Assembly: GCA_024400635.1 (NCBI GenBank)
Contig: JAKSMI010000001.1
Coordinates: 443,534 to 507,533, forward strand
Source: Bacteroidales bacterium
Lineage (GTDB): Bacteria > Bacteroidota > Bacteroidia > Bacteroidales > WCHB1-69
Direction: 5' to 3'
DNA length: 64,000 nt
Both the position numbers and the translations under genes were made by a program. The notes beneath the pieces were generated by a model. That model saw only the letters and a list, made by a program, of their open reading frames with translations. It ran no database searches and was not told where the DNA came from. Positions 8,761-17,926 of the stretch are shown here, one piece after another (within the stretch, counting starts at the first letter, position 1; the number at the start of each line of letters is the position of its first letter).

Positions 8761-11496
8761 TCAGGAACCACACTTAGAGTAGCCACAGTTTGAGCAGCAC
8801 AAACAACCTTCTTTATACTCCATATTTTCCGCTCCACATTTGGGACATACAGAGCCTTTAACCTTGGTCCCATCCTGAATAAAACCTTTCAGAGCACGGA
8901 TAACACCATTTTTCCAGCTATTGATGGTTTGTTCTCTAAAGTTGAGACCTGAGATAATATTAATAATACTTTCCATAGGGATTTCGTGTCTCAAGAGGGC
9001 AGAAATCATTTTGGCATAGTTCCAGAATTCGGGATTGAAAGTACGTGACAAACCGCTGAGCGTAACCGGATAACCATCCTTGTCGTAGTATTGGAAATCG
9101 TAGGTTTTGGTTCCATCTTCATGGCGGTTTTTAATGATATTGCCACTTTCCACCCATGCGGGAATAACGAAGCGATCGCTTTCAGTCTTACCAGTAAAGA
9201 TTTCGTATGGGCGATTATCGCGAAGACCGACGAATGCGATCCAATCTTCACTATTGTTTTTGAAACGAACAATTGATGCTGGCAGAGAAACGGGACGTTT
9301 ATAGTTTTGAAGTTTATCTTCAGGTTTTTTCTCCTCCTTAGATACTGTATTAAGGACGCCGTCACGAGAGCCTTCGCGATAAACGGTCATGCCTTTACAA
9401 CCCACTTCCCAAGCTTTAACATACAAACCAGCAACAGTTTCTTCAGTGGTATTTTCGGGCAAGTTAATCGTAACAGAAATTGAATGGTCAACCCATTTTT
9501 GCACTGAACCCTGCAAAGCGACCTTCATCAAGTAATCCGTATCTGCCGCTGTAGATTTATAGTAAGGGGATTTTTCGACCAATTGGTTGATTTGATCAAC
9601 ATCCATAGAAGTCAATTGTTCTTTACTGACACCTTGAACCTTTGCCCAATCGACGAATTTCGGGTGGAAAACGGTATATTCTTCGAACATGTCGCCAACA
9701 GTATCTTTCGACACTTTACGATTGCGGTTCATATCGTTAGGGTTAATTTTGCGTCGACGCATATAGAACACGTTGAAAGCGGGTTCTATACCGGAAGTCG
9801 TTTGTGTGCAAATACTAACGCTACCCGTTGGAGCAATTGTAAGCAGAGCTATATTACGACGACCATAACGAACCATGTCGTCATAAAGTTTTTCATCAGC
9901 GGCTTTCAGTCTGAGGACGAACGGATTATGGCTTTCTTTGATACAGCTATACACTGGGAAAGCGCCACGTTCGCGAGCCATGGTGACCGAAGAACGATAA
10001 GCGGCCAAAGCAAGTTGTTTGTGAACTTCTGTAGAGAAAGCATTACCATGTTCTGAGCCGTAACGAATATTCAGGGCGGCCAACATATCGCCTTCTGCGG
10101 TGATACCCAAACCTGTACGACGACCTTTCAGAGACTGGCGTTTAATTTTGTTCCAGAGTTCCAGTTCAACACGTTTCACATCTTCGCTTTCAGGATCACT
10201 TTTGACCTTAGCGATTATCTTTTCAATTTTCTCAAGTTCCAGATCAATGATATCGTCCATCAAACGTTGAGCATACTGCACGTGTTGACGGAACAAGGGC
10301 ATATTGAAAGTAGCCTCTTCGGTAAACGGCTTATCGACATAGCTGTAGAGGTTCATTGCTATCAGGCGGCAGCTGTCGTAGGGACAAAGAGGGATTTCAC
10401 CGCAAGGGTTGGTTGAAACGGTACGGAAACCTTCGTCGGCATAGCAATCAGGAATAGCTTCTTTGTGGATGGTATCCCAAAACAGCACGCCTGGTTCTGC
10501 TGATTTCCAAGCGTTGTGAGTAATCTTCTCCCACAATTTAGCCGCGTCAATTTCCTGTTTGTATTTTGGATTAGAAGAATCAATCGGATATTGCTGAACA
10601 TAAGGTTTACCAGATTTAACACATTCCATAAATTCGTCATCGATTTTCACGGAGACGTTTGCACCTGTAATTTTACCTTCTGTCATTTTAGCATCAATGA
10701 AATGCTCTGCATCAGGATGTTTAATTGAGATAGAGAGCATCAAAGCGCCACGGCGGCCGTCCTGAGCCACTTCGCGAGTGGAATTGGAATAGCGTTCCAT
10801 AAAAGGAACCACGCCGGTAGAGGAAATGGCGCAGTTTTGCACCTTACTACCTGAGGGGCGGATGTGAGACAAATCATGACCCACGCCACCACGACGTTTC
10901 ATTAACTGAACCTGCTCCTCATCCATTTTCATAATACCGCCATAGGAGTCTGAGCGGGCATCATTGCCGATAACAAAGCAGTTTGACAGTGACGATATTT
11001 GGAAGTCGTTACCGATACCTGCCATTGGGCTACCTTGAGGAACAATATATTTAAAATGATCAAATAGTGAAAAGATAAGTTCTTCGCTCATTGGGTTGGC
11101 ATATTTTTTCTCTATGCGTGCAAACTCACGTGCCAGTCTGCGGTGCATATCGACTGGCGTGCGTTCCATCAATTTACCTTCATCATTTTTCAAGGCATAC
11201 TTATCAATCCACACACCGGCTGCCAATTCATCACCATCAAAATAAGCCACGCAATCCTCAAAAATTTCCTCTTTTTCGTAAGTTCTAGCAATTTCGACTT
11301 GTTTTTCTGGAACGGCATCTTTCTCCTCAAAGTCTGTACCACCGACCAATTCGGCAAGATCATCGAATTGCAATTCATCCAACTGGTTTTTACGGGCTTC
11401 CACCAGTGATTTTTTTTCGGTTTTAACAGATTCAGTTGCGGATTCCAAAGTTTCCGAAAATTGATTTTCTCCTAAAAGCGTTAAATCTTTATCCAT
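8761..11496 (-). CDS. nrdJ: Adenosylcobalamin-dependent (class II) ribonucleotide reductase
   Basis: Reduces ribonucleotides to deoxyribonucleotides using an adenosylcobalamin-derived thiyl radical, independent of oxygen. The 911-aa chain has a short N-terminal extension, the barrel with the active-site strand NPCGEIPLCPYDSCRL (NxCxE catalytic residues), the loop APTGSVSICTQTTSGIEP, and a C-terminal zinc-ribbon-like tail (CPKCGAENM, CLCCSNCGYSKCGS) whose last cysteines are expected to reduce the active-site disulfide. The length fits the long NrdJ subgroup with a zinc ribbon. No class I or III reductase is visible here. The start ATG at 11496 is preceded by a -7 box at 11574-11581. Dependence on B12 implies cobalamin synthesis or uptake elsewhere in the genome. 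Confidence 0.95.
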   Translation of the reverse strand: MDKDLTLLGENQFSETLESATESVKTEKKSLVEARKNQLDELQFDDLAELVGGTDFEEKDAVPEKQVEIARTYEKEEIFEDCVAYFDGDELAAGVWIDKYALKNDEGKLMERTPVDMHRRLAREFARIEKKYANPMSEELIFSLFDHFKYIVPQGSPMAGIGNDFQISSLSNCFVIGNDARSDSYGGIMKMDEEQVQLMKRRGGVGHDLSHIRPSGSKVQNCAISSTGVVPFMERYSNSTREVAQDGRRGALMLSISIKHPDAEHFIDAKMTEGKITGANVSVKIDDEFMECVKSGKPYVQQYPIDSSNPKYKQEIDAAKLWEKITHNAWKSAEPGVLFWDTIHKEAIPDCYADEGFRTVSTNPCGEIPLCPYDSCRLIAMNLYSYVDKPFTEEATFNMPLFRQHVQYAQRLMDDIIDLELEKIEKIIAKVKSDPESEDVKRVELELWNKIKRQSLKGRRTGLGITAEGDMLAALNIRYGSEHGNAFSTEVHKQLALAAYRSSVTMARERGAFPVYSCIKESHNPFVLRLKAADEKLYDDMVRYGRRNIALLTIAPTGSVSICTQTTSGIEPAFNVFYMRRRKINPNDMNRNRKVSKDTVGDMFEEYTVFHPKFVDWAKVQGVSKEQLTSMDVDQINQLVEKSPYYKSTAADTDYLMKVALQGSVQKWVDHSISVTINLPENTTEETVAGLYVKAWEVGCKGMTVYREGSRDGVLNTVSKEEKKPEDKLQNYKRPVSLPASIVRFKNNSEDWIAFVGLRDNRPYEIFTGKTESDRFVIPAWVESGNIIKNRHEDGTKTYDFQYYDKDGYPVTLSGLSRTFNPEFWNYAKMISALLRHEIPMESIINIISGLNFREQTINSWKNGVIRALKGFIQDGTKVKGSVCPKCGAENMEYKEGCLCCSNCGYSKCGS

Positions 11497-11573
11497 ATAT
11501 CTTGATCAAATAAATATTTTTCACTCCAAAGCCGCCTTTTCTCCACTCACTTCAACTTTTTTGCATTATGCCA

Positions 11574-11581
11574 CAAAGTTA
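11574..11581 (-). promoter_or_regulatory. -7 promoter box for nrdJ
   Basis: TAACTTTG on the minus strand, 78 nt upstream of the nrdJ ATG; the -33 part is not at normal spacing. The 424-nt region 11497-11920 otherwise holds AT-rich DNA with poly-A/T runs and the permease terminator at 11821-11864. I saw no cobalamin riboswitch-like element or NrdR box in it. Confidence 0.45.
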
Positions 11582-11820
11582 AAAATCTAATATACAAATA
11601 GTTAGGCGAACTCTTTACATCTTAAAAGTCATTTGCTAAAATAATTACTTTCTCAAGAAAAAAACGTTAAAACGAAGACATAATATTAACAAAATTCAGT
11701 TGATATTTTTATTCGTTGATTATTAGAGAATTAAGAAATTCATCCAAAAAAAATATTTTTTTCGAAAAAAAATGATGGAAAATTTGATTTTTTTTCTATC
11801 AAAAAAGATGGCAATTTGAG

Positions 11821-11864
11821 AAAAAAAAGACATTGGATTAACACCTATTTCATTAACCCAATGT
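11821..11864 (-). terminator. Rho-independent terminator of the acyl-CoA synthetase/ABC operon
   Basis: On the minus strand an inverted repeat of about 12 bp with one mismatch (ACATTGGGTTAA pairing with TTAATCCAATGT across an 11-nt loop) is followed by C and eight T. It lies 57 nt past the permease stop. Confidence 0.85.
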
Positions 11865-11920
11865 CTATATGCAAGTTGCAAATATCAAACTCTATTTTCG
11901 ATAAAAATATTTACATTTTT

Positions 11921-13243
11921 TTAATATTTCAACCATTTCCAGATTTCCTTCCAAGTGACTTTTTTACCATACATCAGGATACCCGTACGGTATACTTTAG
12001 CGGCGAACCATACTGTCAGGACAAAGAAAACGAGCATCAATGTCATTGAGAGTAAGAGTTCCCAAAGTGGGACACCCGATGGCAGGCGAGTCAGCATGGC
12101 CACAGGTGAAGTGAACGGGATCATAGACAGCCAAAACGCCAATTGACCATTGGGGTTATTGGCGATGGGCATAATCAGCACGATGGTCAAAATCAAAGGC
12201 ATTGTAATGGGCAAAGTCAATTGGTTCGAATCCGTTTCATTGTCCGCAGCCGATCCGACGGCGGCAAACAATGCCGCATAAATCAGATATCCTGTCAGGA
12301 AGAAAAACAGGAAACATAAAATCAACTGTGAAAATGAAATGGGGAAATAATTGCTGATATCGGAAAAAATCGTGGAAGCATCAAAGGTGTCTTCCGCAGC
12401 CATCTGGCTTTCGTTCATCATTTCCGCCACCATTTGAGAACTGGTGTCTGAATCGTTCAACAAATTTGGCACAGCCATTTGTATTCCGCATAATATAATA
12501 AAGGTAAAGGCCACCCACATCAGAAATTGCGTCAACCCCACCAATGCCAGACCAATGATTTTTCCCATTAACAATTCTATGGGCTTAACAGAAGAAATCA
12601 AGACTTCGACGATGCGGTTGTTTTTCTCTTCCCAAACACCTCGCAGCACCTGGCCAGCAAACATAAAGATAAAGAAATAGATAAAGAAGCCGCAAATCAT
12701 GCCAATCGACTTATTCATTTCCGCAAGGCTTTCCTTTTCGTCTCCCTGGTCGTCTATTTGCAAAGTGGTAATTTCGGCTCGCGACGCGTTCTTGATAGTA
12801 TTAAACTTTTCAGCATCGATATTAAAAGAGTCTCGCAGCATCTGGTCAAAGAAAATATTGTCGATTTGACTTTCCAAATCCGAACAAAGGCCCATCGATG
12901 GTTCTTCCTTGTAATACAAATTAGCCACCATCTTCTGAGAATTCTTGGGCAAATAAAGCACCGCATCGAATTCTCCGTCCAAGGCTTCATTCTTTATCTG
13001 AGCGATGTCACCGGAGCGATAGGAGAACGTCAAGTGGTCATTTTCTTTAAATCTATTGATAAAATATTCGTTATCATCAACCACCAACACGCGCGTATTT
13101 TTCTCGGTCTTGATGGCGAGATACACGGGGAGCACCATCAATGCTGCAAAAATCAACGGCACCAAAAAGGTTAAGATGATGAACGATTTTTTCTTAACTC
13201 GCGTCAAATATTCGCGCGAAATAATCAATCCTACTTTACTCAT
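11921..13243 (-). CDS. ABC-2 type transporter permease (NatB-like)
   Basis: A 440-aa inner-membrane permease. An N-terminal membrane helix (KKSFIILTFLVPLIFAALMVLP after VGLIISREYLTRVK) precedes a large periplasmic segment (residues ~45-175). The C-terminal half contains about five further membrane helices, including the ABC-2 segment VWEEKNNRIVEVLISSVKP. The fold resembles NatB/YhaP-type sodium or drug exporters, but the substrate is unknown. Its start overlaps the ATPase gene by 8 bp (13236-13243), so the two are translationally coupled and form one transporter. The transcript ends at the hairpin at 11821-11864. Confidence 0.88.
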   Translation of the reverse strand: MSKVGLIISREYLTRVKKKSFIILTFLVPLIFAALMVLPVYLAIKTEKNTRVLVVDDNEYFINRFKENDHLTFSYRSGDIAQIKNEALDGEFDAVLYLPKNSQKMVANLYYKEEPSMGLCSDLESQIDNIFFDQMLRDSFNIDAEKFNTIKNASRAEITTLQIDDQGDEKESLAEMNKSIGMICGFFIYFFIFMFAGQVLRGVWEEKNNRIVEVLISSVKPIELLMGKIIGLALVGLTQFLMWVAFTFIILCGIQMAVPNLLNDSDTSSQMVAEMMNESQMAAEDTFDASTIFSDISNYFPISFSQLILCFLFFFLTGYLIYAALFAAVGSAADNETDSNQLTLPITMPLILTIVLIMPIANNPNGQLAFWLSMIPFTSPVAMLTRLPSGVPLWELLLSMTLMLVFFVLTVWFAAKVYRTGILMYGKKVTWKEIWKWLKY

Positions 13244-14162
13244 GATGTTGTTGATTATATTTTTCTACTTGTTGAATAAATATCTGATTCATAGAAGGAA
13301 GAATCTCATTGAAAGCTTTCACTTCACCCAAACGCATGACACTTTGCAAAAGTCCATTAGCAGTTTCATCATCCAATATTCTAACCTTCAACATTTTGCA
13401 ATTATCTTGTTGATTTTCTTCCAGTACCTGAAATGAACTTGGAAGATCAATGGCAGTTGAAGAATTCGCCAAACAGATGCTATAGGAATTTTCCCTGAAT
13501 TGCTGTTTTATCTCTGCCAAATTGCCTTCCAGAATTTTATGAGCCTGATTGATCAGACAGATTTCATCACATATTTCTTCCACGGAATTCATATTATGGG
13601 TAGAGATGATGACCGTACTTCCCTTGGCTTTCATTTCATGGATTTCATTTTTCAGCAGGTTGGTGTTGATGGGGTCAAGGCCGCTGAATGGTTCGTCAAG
13701 AATCAGGAATTCCGGTTCATGAACAACGGTAGTGATGAACTGAACCTTTTGTTGCATTCCCTTTGACAATTCCTCCACCTTACGGTCCCACCAACTTTCG
13801 ATACCGAACTTAATGAACCAGTATTTCAATTTTTCAACGGCTTCATTTTTTGTAAGACCTTTCAATTGAGCAAGATACATCGCCTGCTCACCAATTTTCA
13901 TTTTCTTATAAAGCCCTCGTTCCTCGGGCAGATAACCTACTTTTTCGATATCTTTCCGATTGAGGATTTTGCCATTGAACCATACTTCACCACTATCTGG
14001 AGCTGTAATCTGGTTGAGAATACGTATCAGCGTAGTTTTGCCAGCACCATTGGGACCTAACAAGCCATAGATAATTCCTTTTTTTATATTCAAGGAAATA
14101 TCTGACAATGCCTCATGCTGGGAATAGCGTTTGGTTACATTTTTGACTTCAACAATGTTCAT
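13236..14162 (-). CDS. ABC transporter ATP-binding protein (NatA-like)
   Basis: A 308-aa cytoplasmic ATPase. Walker A is GPNGAGKTT (about residues 36-44), the signature is LSKGMQQKVQ, Walker B is FLILDEPFSGLDP, and the switch His lies in VIISTHNM. Residues ~220-308 form the C-terminal extension typical of this subfamily (DUF4162-like). It energises the permease encoded directly downstream with an 8-bp overlap. The stop of DUF4290 abuts its start (14163/14162), so it sits inside a four-gene minus-strand operon that begins with the acyl-CoA synthetase. Confidence 0.93.
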   Translation of the reverse strand: MNIVEVKNVTKRYSQHEALSDISLNIKKGIIYGLLGPNGAGKTTLIRILNQITAPDSGEVWFNGKILNRKDIEKVGYLPEERGLYKKMKIGEQAMYLAQLKGLTKNEAVEKLKYWFIKFGIESWWDRKVEELSKGMQQKVQFITTVVHEPEFLILDEPFSGLDPINTNLLKNEIHEMKAKGSTVIISTHNMNSVEEICDEICLINQAHKILEGNLAEIKQQFRENSYSICLANSSTAIDLPSSFQVLEENQQDNCKMLKVRILDDETANGLLQSVMRLGEVKAFNEILPSMNQIFIQQVEKYNQQHHE

Positions 14163-14810
14163 TTACAATTCTTTCTTTTTTTTCTTTTTCTTCTTTTTTT
14201 TCTGAACCAACGGCTTATTTGCATTGGCATTCGAGGCATTTTTCAAAATATCCTTTGTAGAATCCAGGATAATATCTTCGGGCAAGGTCAGATGTCCATC
14301 CGATATTTCCTTAATCTGCTGGCAAATAAGTTTATCGTCCACCGTTTCACGATTGTAAGTCAGATACAATTTCTTCAGGTGATTGGCCAGCACGATGGTC
14401 ATCTTTTCGCGCTCTTCAGCAGGATAGGCTGAGACCGACTTGATGATACGCTCCATGTTGCGGCCATAGGTGCGGAACCTGATGAGGTGTTTGTTGTAAT
14501 CCGGCTTTTCATATTGAAAAACATCTGACTTAGGTTCGGGTTTAGGGAATGGACAATCCACTTCCAATTTATATTCTGCCATAATATGCAGATGATCCCA
14601 CAACTTATGCCAATAATCCAAAGATTCCTTCTGGTTTTTCGATTCTTTGTCGTCAGGGCAAGCCAAAGCCATCATTTTAACGATGGCTTTGGCTTTTTCT
14701 GTCCGCTTGTCGTAATCCTCTTCCGCGAGAGCTTCAGCAACCATTTTCTGAATATTCCTGCCGTACTCTCTAATTATCAGCTTATTACGATTTACATTAT
14801 ATTCAAACAT
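14163..14810 (-). CDS. DUF4290 family protein with polylysine tail
   Basis: A 215-aa soluble protein of a family known mainly from Bacteroidota, function unknown. The conserved N-terminus (MFEYNVNRNKLIIREYGRNI) and repeated YGRN motifs (again at RTYGRNMERI) identify DUF4290. No signal peptide or membrane helix is present. The C-terminus ends in an almost uninterrupted run of lysines (KKKKKKKKKKEL), which suggests binding to nucleic acid or to an anionic surface; this is inference. It lies between the acyl-CoA synthetase and the ABC ATPase with very short gaps. Confidence 0.85.
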   Translation of the reverse strand: MFEYNVNRNKLIIREYGRNIQKMVAEALAEEDYDKRTEKAKAIVKMMALACPDDKESKNQKESLDYWHKLWDHLHIMAEYKLEVDCPFPKPEPKSDVFQYEKPDYNKHLIRFRTYGRNMERIIKSVSAYPAEEREKMTIVLANHLKKLYLTYNRETVDDKLICQQIKEISDGHLTLPEDIILDSTKDILKNASNANANKPLVQKKKKKKKKKKEL

Positions 14811-14821
14811 CTTAATAATTT

Positions 14822-16882
14822 CTATTTTTCGATACGGATACGAGCATCAACAGCGGTGAGTCCTTTGGATGTACCCAACAACGGGTTCAAGTCCATTTCA
14901 GCGATTTCCGGGGCGGCCTGTACCAAAGCAGAAACGCGAGCAACAGTTTCAGCGAACTTATCCTCATTGACAGGTTCCTGTCCGCGCACGCCCTTGATGA
15001 TCTTGTATCCTCTCAGCTTTTGGATTAACGATTTAGCCTCATCCACATTCACAGGAGCCAAAGCGGCCTGAACATCCTTCATCACTTCGACAAAAATGCC
15101 GCCCAAGCCAAAGAGCACCTGATGACCGAACTTAGCTTCGCGTGACGAGCCAATAAACACTTCTGTACCGAAGAGCATTGGATACATTTCCACTGCGTAA
15201 GTTTCAGGAATCTTAATCAAACGATTGAATTCACGGATTACAGTTTCTTCATCCTTAACATTGAGGACAACTCCGCCAACATCTGATTTGTGAACTGGCC
15301 CCACAACTTTCATCACCAATGGATAACCGGCTTCTCGAGCAAAAGCAACAGCGTCTGCTTCCTTGTCAACTTCAACCTCACGTTTGCGATCAATGCCTGC
15401 GGCATCCAACAACTGGCGTATTTCAGTCAAACCCAAATAGCCATTCTGGCAATTGTCCACCACCTTACGGATAGCGGAGACATCAATAGCCGGCATTTCA
15501 GGGTTGGCAGGTTGTGGTTTCGGAGTATTGACCACTTTGGCAAGGGCGTTGCCAAACACACATTCTTCTGGAAAATTGATGCGGTGTTTGTTCTTGATAA
15601 AGTCGGCGATTTCATCTTTTACATTGATGATGGAAGGCAGAATTGGGAATATAGGTTTCTTGCAAGTCTTCATCTTCTGATCCAAAACATCGTAAACTTC
15701 CCAATTGGCGAACAATCCTGGTGAGCCAAAGATAACGCACATGGCATCAATATTGTCGAATTGGTTTTCGCAATAATCAATAATAGTTCCGAGTTGTTCT
15801 GCGGTACCCGTTGCCAAAAAGTCGATAGGGTTGCCAACAGAAGAGCCGGCGAAAAGTTTGCCGAGTAATTCCTGAGCGGCAGGACCTTCGAGATGAGGAA
15901 CGTCAAGACCGTTATTGGACAAAACGTCGGTAAGCATAACCGCAGGACCACCAGCGTGGGTGATAACAGCAATGCGTTTGCCCTTGACTTCGGGATGCAT
16001 GAAAATAGCGCAAACCGTAGTCAATTCTTCGCGGTTGTGGCAACGGACGATACCCGCTTTGCGGAACAAGGCATCAACCGCAACGTCTGAAGTTGCCAAG
16101 GCACCGGTATGTGATGAAGCGGCACGGCTACCAGCAGCAGAACCACCGGATTTAATAGCCGCAATTTTGCACCCCTTGGCAATCAATGAGGTGGAATGTT
16201 TCAGCAAACGCTTGGGATCGCTGACTTTTTCCATATAAAGCATAATGACTTTCGAACTCTTTTGAGGGTCAAAAGTTTCATCCAAATGTTCCAGCACATC
16301 TTCAATGCCTGTCTGTGCGGAATTACCGACAGCCCACACGCTGTTAAATGAAAGTCCATTTGTAATGCCGTATTCCTTGATAAAAACGGCAGTAGCTCCT
16401 GAACCGGTGATAAAGTCAACCCCCTGAGGGTTAAGCGGTGGAATGGGAGCATCGAACGCGCCACAATAATTGGTATTAAGGAAGCCCGTACAGTTAGGTC
16501 CAATCAAGCTGCCACCAACGCTATTAATGGTGTCCGCAATATGTTTTTCAAAAGCAGCACCTTCTGCATTTTCCTCGCCGAAACCAGCCGAGAGGATGAT
16601 AAAGCCTCGTGTGTTTTTCTGCAAAGCCAATACATCAACCGTAGAAGGGCAATACTTGGCAGCGATAGCCAAAATGGCGCAATCCACTTCGGGAAGTTCT
16701 TCAACATTATGGTGACATTTTACACCTTGCACCTCTTCTTCTTTCGGGTTGACAGCATAAACCGTACCTTTGAAATTGCTATTGAGTAAGTTGGCAAGGA
16801 CTTTTCCTCCTGGTTTATGAACATCATTTGACGCACCGACAACGACGATGCTTTTCGGATCAAGTAATTTGTGATTAATCAT
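14822..16882 (-). CDS. ADP-forming acetate/acyl-CoA synthetase (single-chain)
   Basis: Converts acyl-CoA + ADP + Pi to acid + CoA + ATP (or the reverse), giving substrate-level ATP at the end of fermentation. The 686-aa chain fuses alpha and beta parts. It has an N-terminal CoA-binding Rossmann domain (SIVVVGASNDVHKPGG), a succinyl-CoA-ligase-like domain with the phosphorylated His in SSHTGALA, and a C-terminal ATP-grasp domain (AGYPLVMKVVGP, HKSDVGGVVLNV, EMDLNPLL). The product may be acetate, propionate or a branched acid; the sequence does not decide. It is the first gene of a minus-strand operon with DUF4290 and the ABC transporter, driven by the promoter at 16949-16978. Confidence 0.92.
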   Translation of the reverse strand: MINHKLLDPKSIVVVGASNDVHKPGGKVLANLLNSNFKGTVYAVNPKEEEVQGVKCHHNVEELPEVDCAILAIAAKYCPSTVDVLALQKNTRGFIILSAGFGEENAEGAAFEKHIADTINSVGGSLIGPNCTGFLNTNYCGAFDAPIPPLNPQGVDFITGSGATAVFIKEYGITNGLSFNSVWAVGNSAQTGIEDVLEHLDETFDPQKSSKVIMLYMEKVSDPKRLLKHSTSLIAKGCKIAAIKSGGSAAGSRAASSHTGALATSDVAVDALFRKAGIVRCHNREELTTVCAIFMHPEVKGKRIAVITHAGGPAVMLTDVLSNNGLDVPHLEGPAAQELLGKLFAGSSVGNPIDFLATGTAEQLGTIIDYCENQFDNIDAMCVIFGSPGLFANWEVYDVLDQKMKTCKKPIFPILPSIINVKDEIADFIKNKHRINFPEECVFGNALAKVVNTPKPQPANPEMPAIDVSAIRKVVDNCQNGYLGLTEIRQLLDAAGIDRKREVEVDKEADAVAFAREAGYPLVMKVVGPVHKSDVGGVVLNVKDEETVIREFNRLIKIPETYAVEMYPMLFGTEVFIGSSREAKFGHQVLFGLGGIFVEVMKDVQAALAPVNVDEAKSLIQKLRGYKIIKGVRGQEPVNEDKFAETVARVSALVQAAPEIAEMDLNPLLGTSKGLTAVDARIRIEK

Positions 16883-16948
16883 AATTATTATGTATTTATA
16901 TTATTTTGTATTTATATTAATAAGGAAAATATCTGCTTCAACAATTTG

Positions 16949-16978
16949 CAAAAATACGTAAAAAAATCGTTTCGACAA
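16949..16978 (-). promoter_or_regulatory. Promoter of the acyl-CoA synthetase operon
   Basis: On the minus strand a TTG (16976-16978), 19 nt, then TATTTTTG (16949-16956), matching the Bacteroidota promoter at good spacing, about 65 nt upstream of the ATG. Confidence 0.55.
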
Positions 16979-17067
16979 GCCTATTGAAAAATTATCTACA
17001 AATTTTAACATATTTATATTTTTATATTAAATATTACATATTATTTAGATTGCATTCATTTTATTTC

Positions 17068-17075
17068 TATCTTTG
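17068..17075 (+). promoter_or_regulatory. -7 promoter box for the outer-membrane gene pair
   Basis: TATCTTTG on the plus strand, 32 nt upstream of the ATG at 17108; the nearest TTG (17050-17052) is only 15 nt upstream, so the -33 part is uncertain. Confidence 0.5.
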
Positions 17076-17107
17076 TCGGCGATTTTTTATTTTAATATTT
17101 TACTAAA

Positions 17108-17926
17108 ATGAAACAAATAATATTATATTTAATTGCTTTATTTTCAACGCCATTTCTTCTTAAATCTCAGAATTTCGGCAATGCGGAAAGCTATTCCAGA
17201 CTTGAATCACCTTGCACATCAGCACAGCTGTTTATACCAAACTCTTTCATTTTAACAACATGTTGCAACGACTATCTTTTGAAGGAAACGACAAAAGCAC
17301 ATATTGACCTTTGGCTTCGAGCTGGCAACAACGGCATTGCCATCGCAATCGAGCACCAAGGGTACAGCAAATTCGGTGAAATCAAAGCAAGCGTGGGTTA
17401 TGGTCGCCTATTTGGTCAAAAGGTCGGCATGACGATAAAATTTCATTATCTTGGGACCCATGCCGACCATTACGAGTTCTTACACTCGGTTACTTTTGAT
17501 GTGTCTGCTTTTTTTGCCGCCACAAAAAAACTATTCTTTGGATTTGAAATATATAATCCCGCGCGACTCAAATACAATTTCACATCGACAGAAATCATTC
17601 CAATGAAATTTGCTCTTTGGTCGCAGTTTAAATATAGCGACAAACTCATATTCTCCTTGCTGATTTTCAAACAACTACCTGGAAATTTCAACATAGCCGC
17701 AAGTGCACACTACGCACCACTCAACTATTTTGCCTTTCACTTAGATTTGTCGCTCAACGAACTTGACATCGGTATTTTTCTAAGGTGCAAAAAAGTATAT
17801 TTCAAAATCGATGCCAGCTACAATTACCAACTCGGCTTTTCTCCGAAAATCGGGTTACTATATCAATTTAAGATTAGAGGATCCAATAAAAAACATTTCA
17901 TTGATAATTATGAACATGAAAAATAA
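17108..17926 (+). CDS. Predicted outer-membrane beta-barrel protein, unknown function
   Basis: A 272-aa exported protein with a signal peptide (MKQIILYLIALFSTPFLLKSQ). The body is made of alternating polar/hydrophobic strands with aromatic ends (for example GEIKASVGYGRLFGQKVGM and FYFAFHLDL-like segments), which fits a small outer-membrane barrel of roughly 10-12 strands. I do not recognise a named family; it does not match PorP/SprF signatures. It overlaps the start of the next gene by about 17 bp, so the two are translationally coupled and probably work together at the outer membrane. Confidence 0.7.
   Translation: MKQIILYLIALFSTPFLLKSQNFGNAESYSRLESPCTSAQLFIPNSFILTTCCNDYLLKETTKAHIDLWLRAGNNGIAIAIEHQGYSKFGEIKASVGYGRLFGQKVGMTIKFHYLGTHADHYEFLHSVTFDVSAFFAATKKLFFGFEIYNPARLKYNFTSTEIIPMKFALWSQFKYSDKLIFSLLIFKQLPGNFNIAASAHYAPLNYFAFHLDLSLNELDIGIFLRCKKVYFKIDASYNYQLGFSPKIGLLYQFKIRGSNKKHFIDNYEHEK

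Noticed and set aside
11497..11920. Cobalamin riboswitch or NrdR operator upstream of nrdJ
   Set aside because: The region is AT-rich with no B12-box-like sequence and no paired NrdR-type palindromes; only a -7 box and the neighbouring operon terminator were found.
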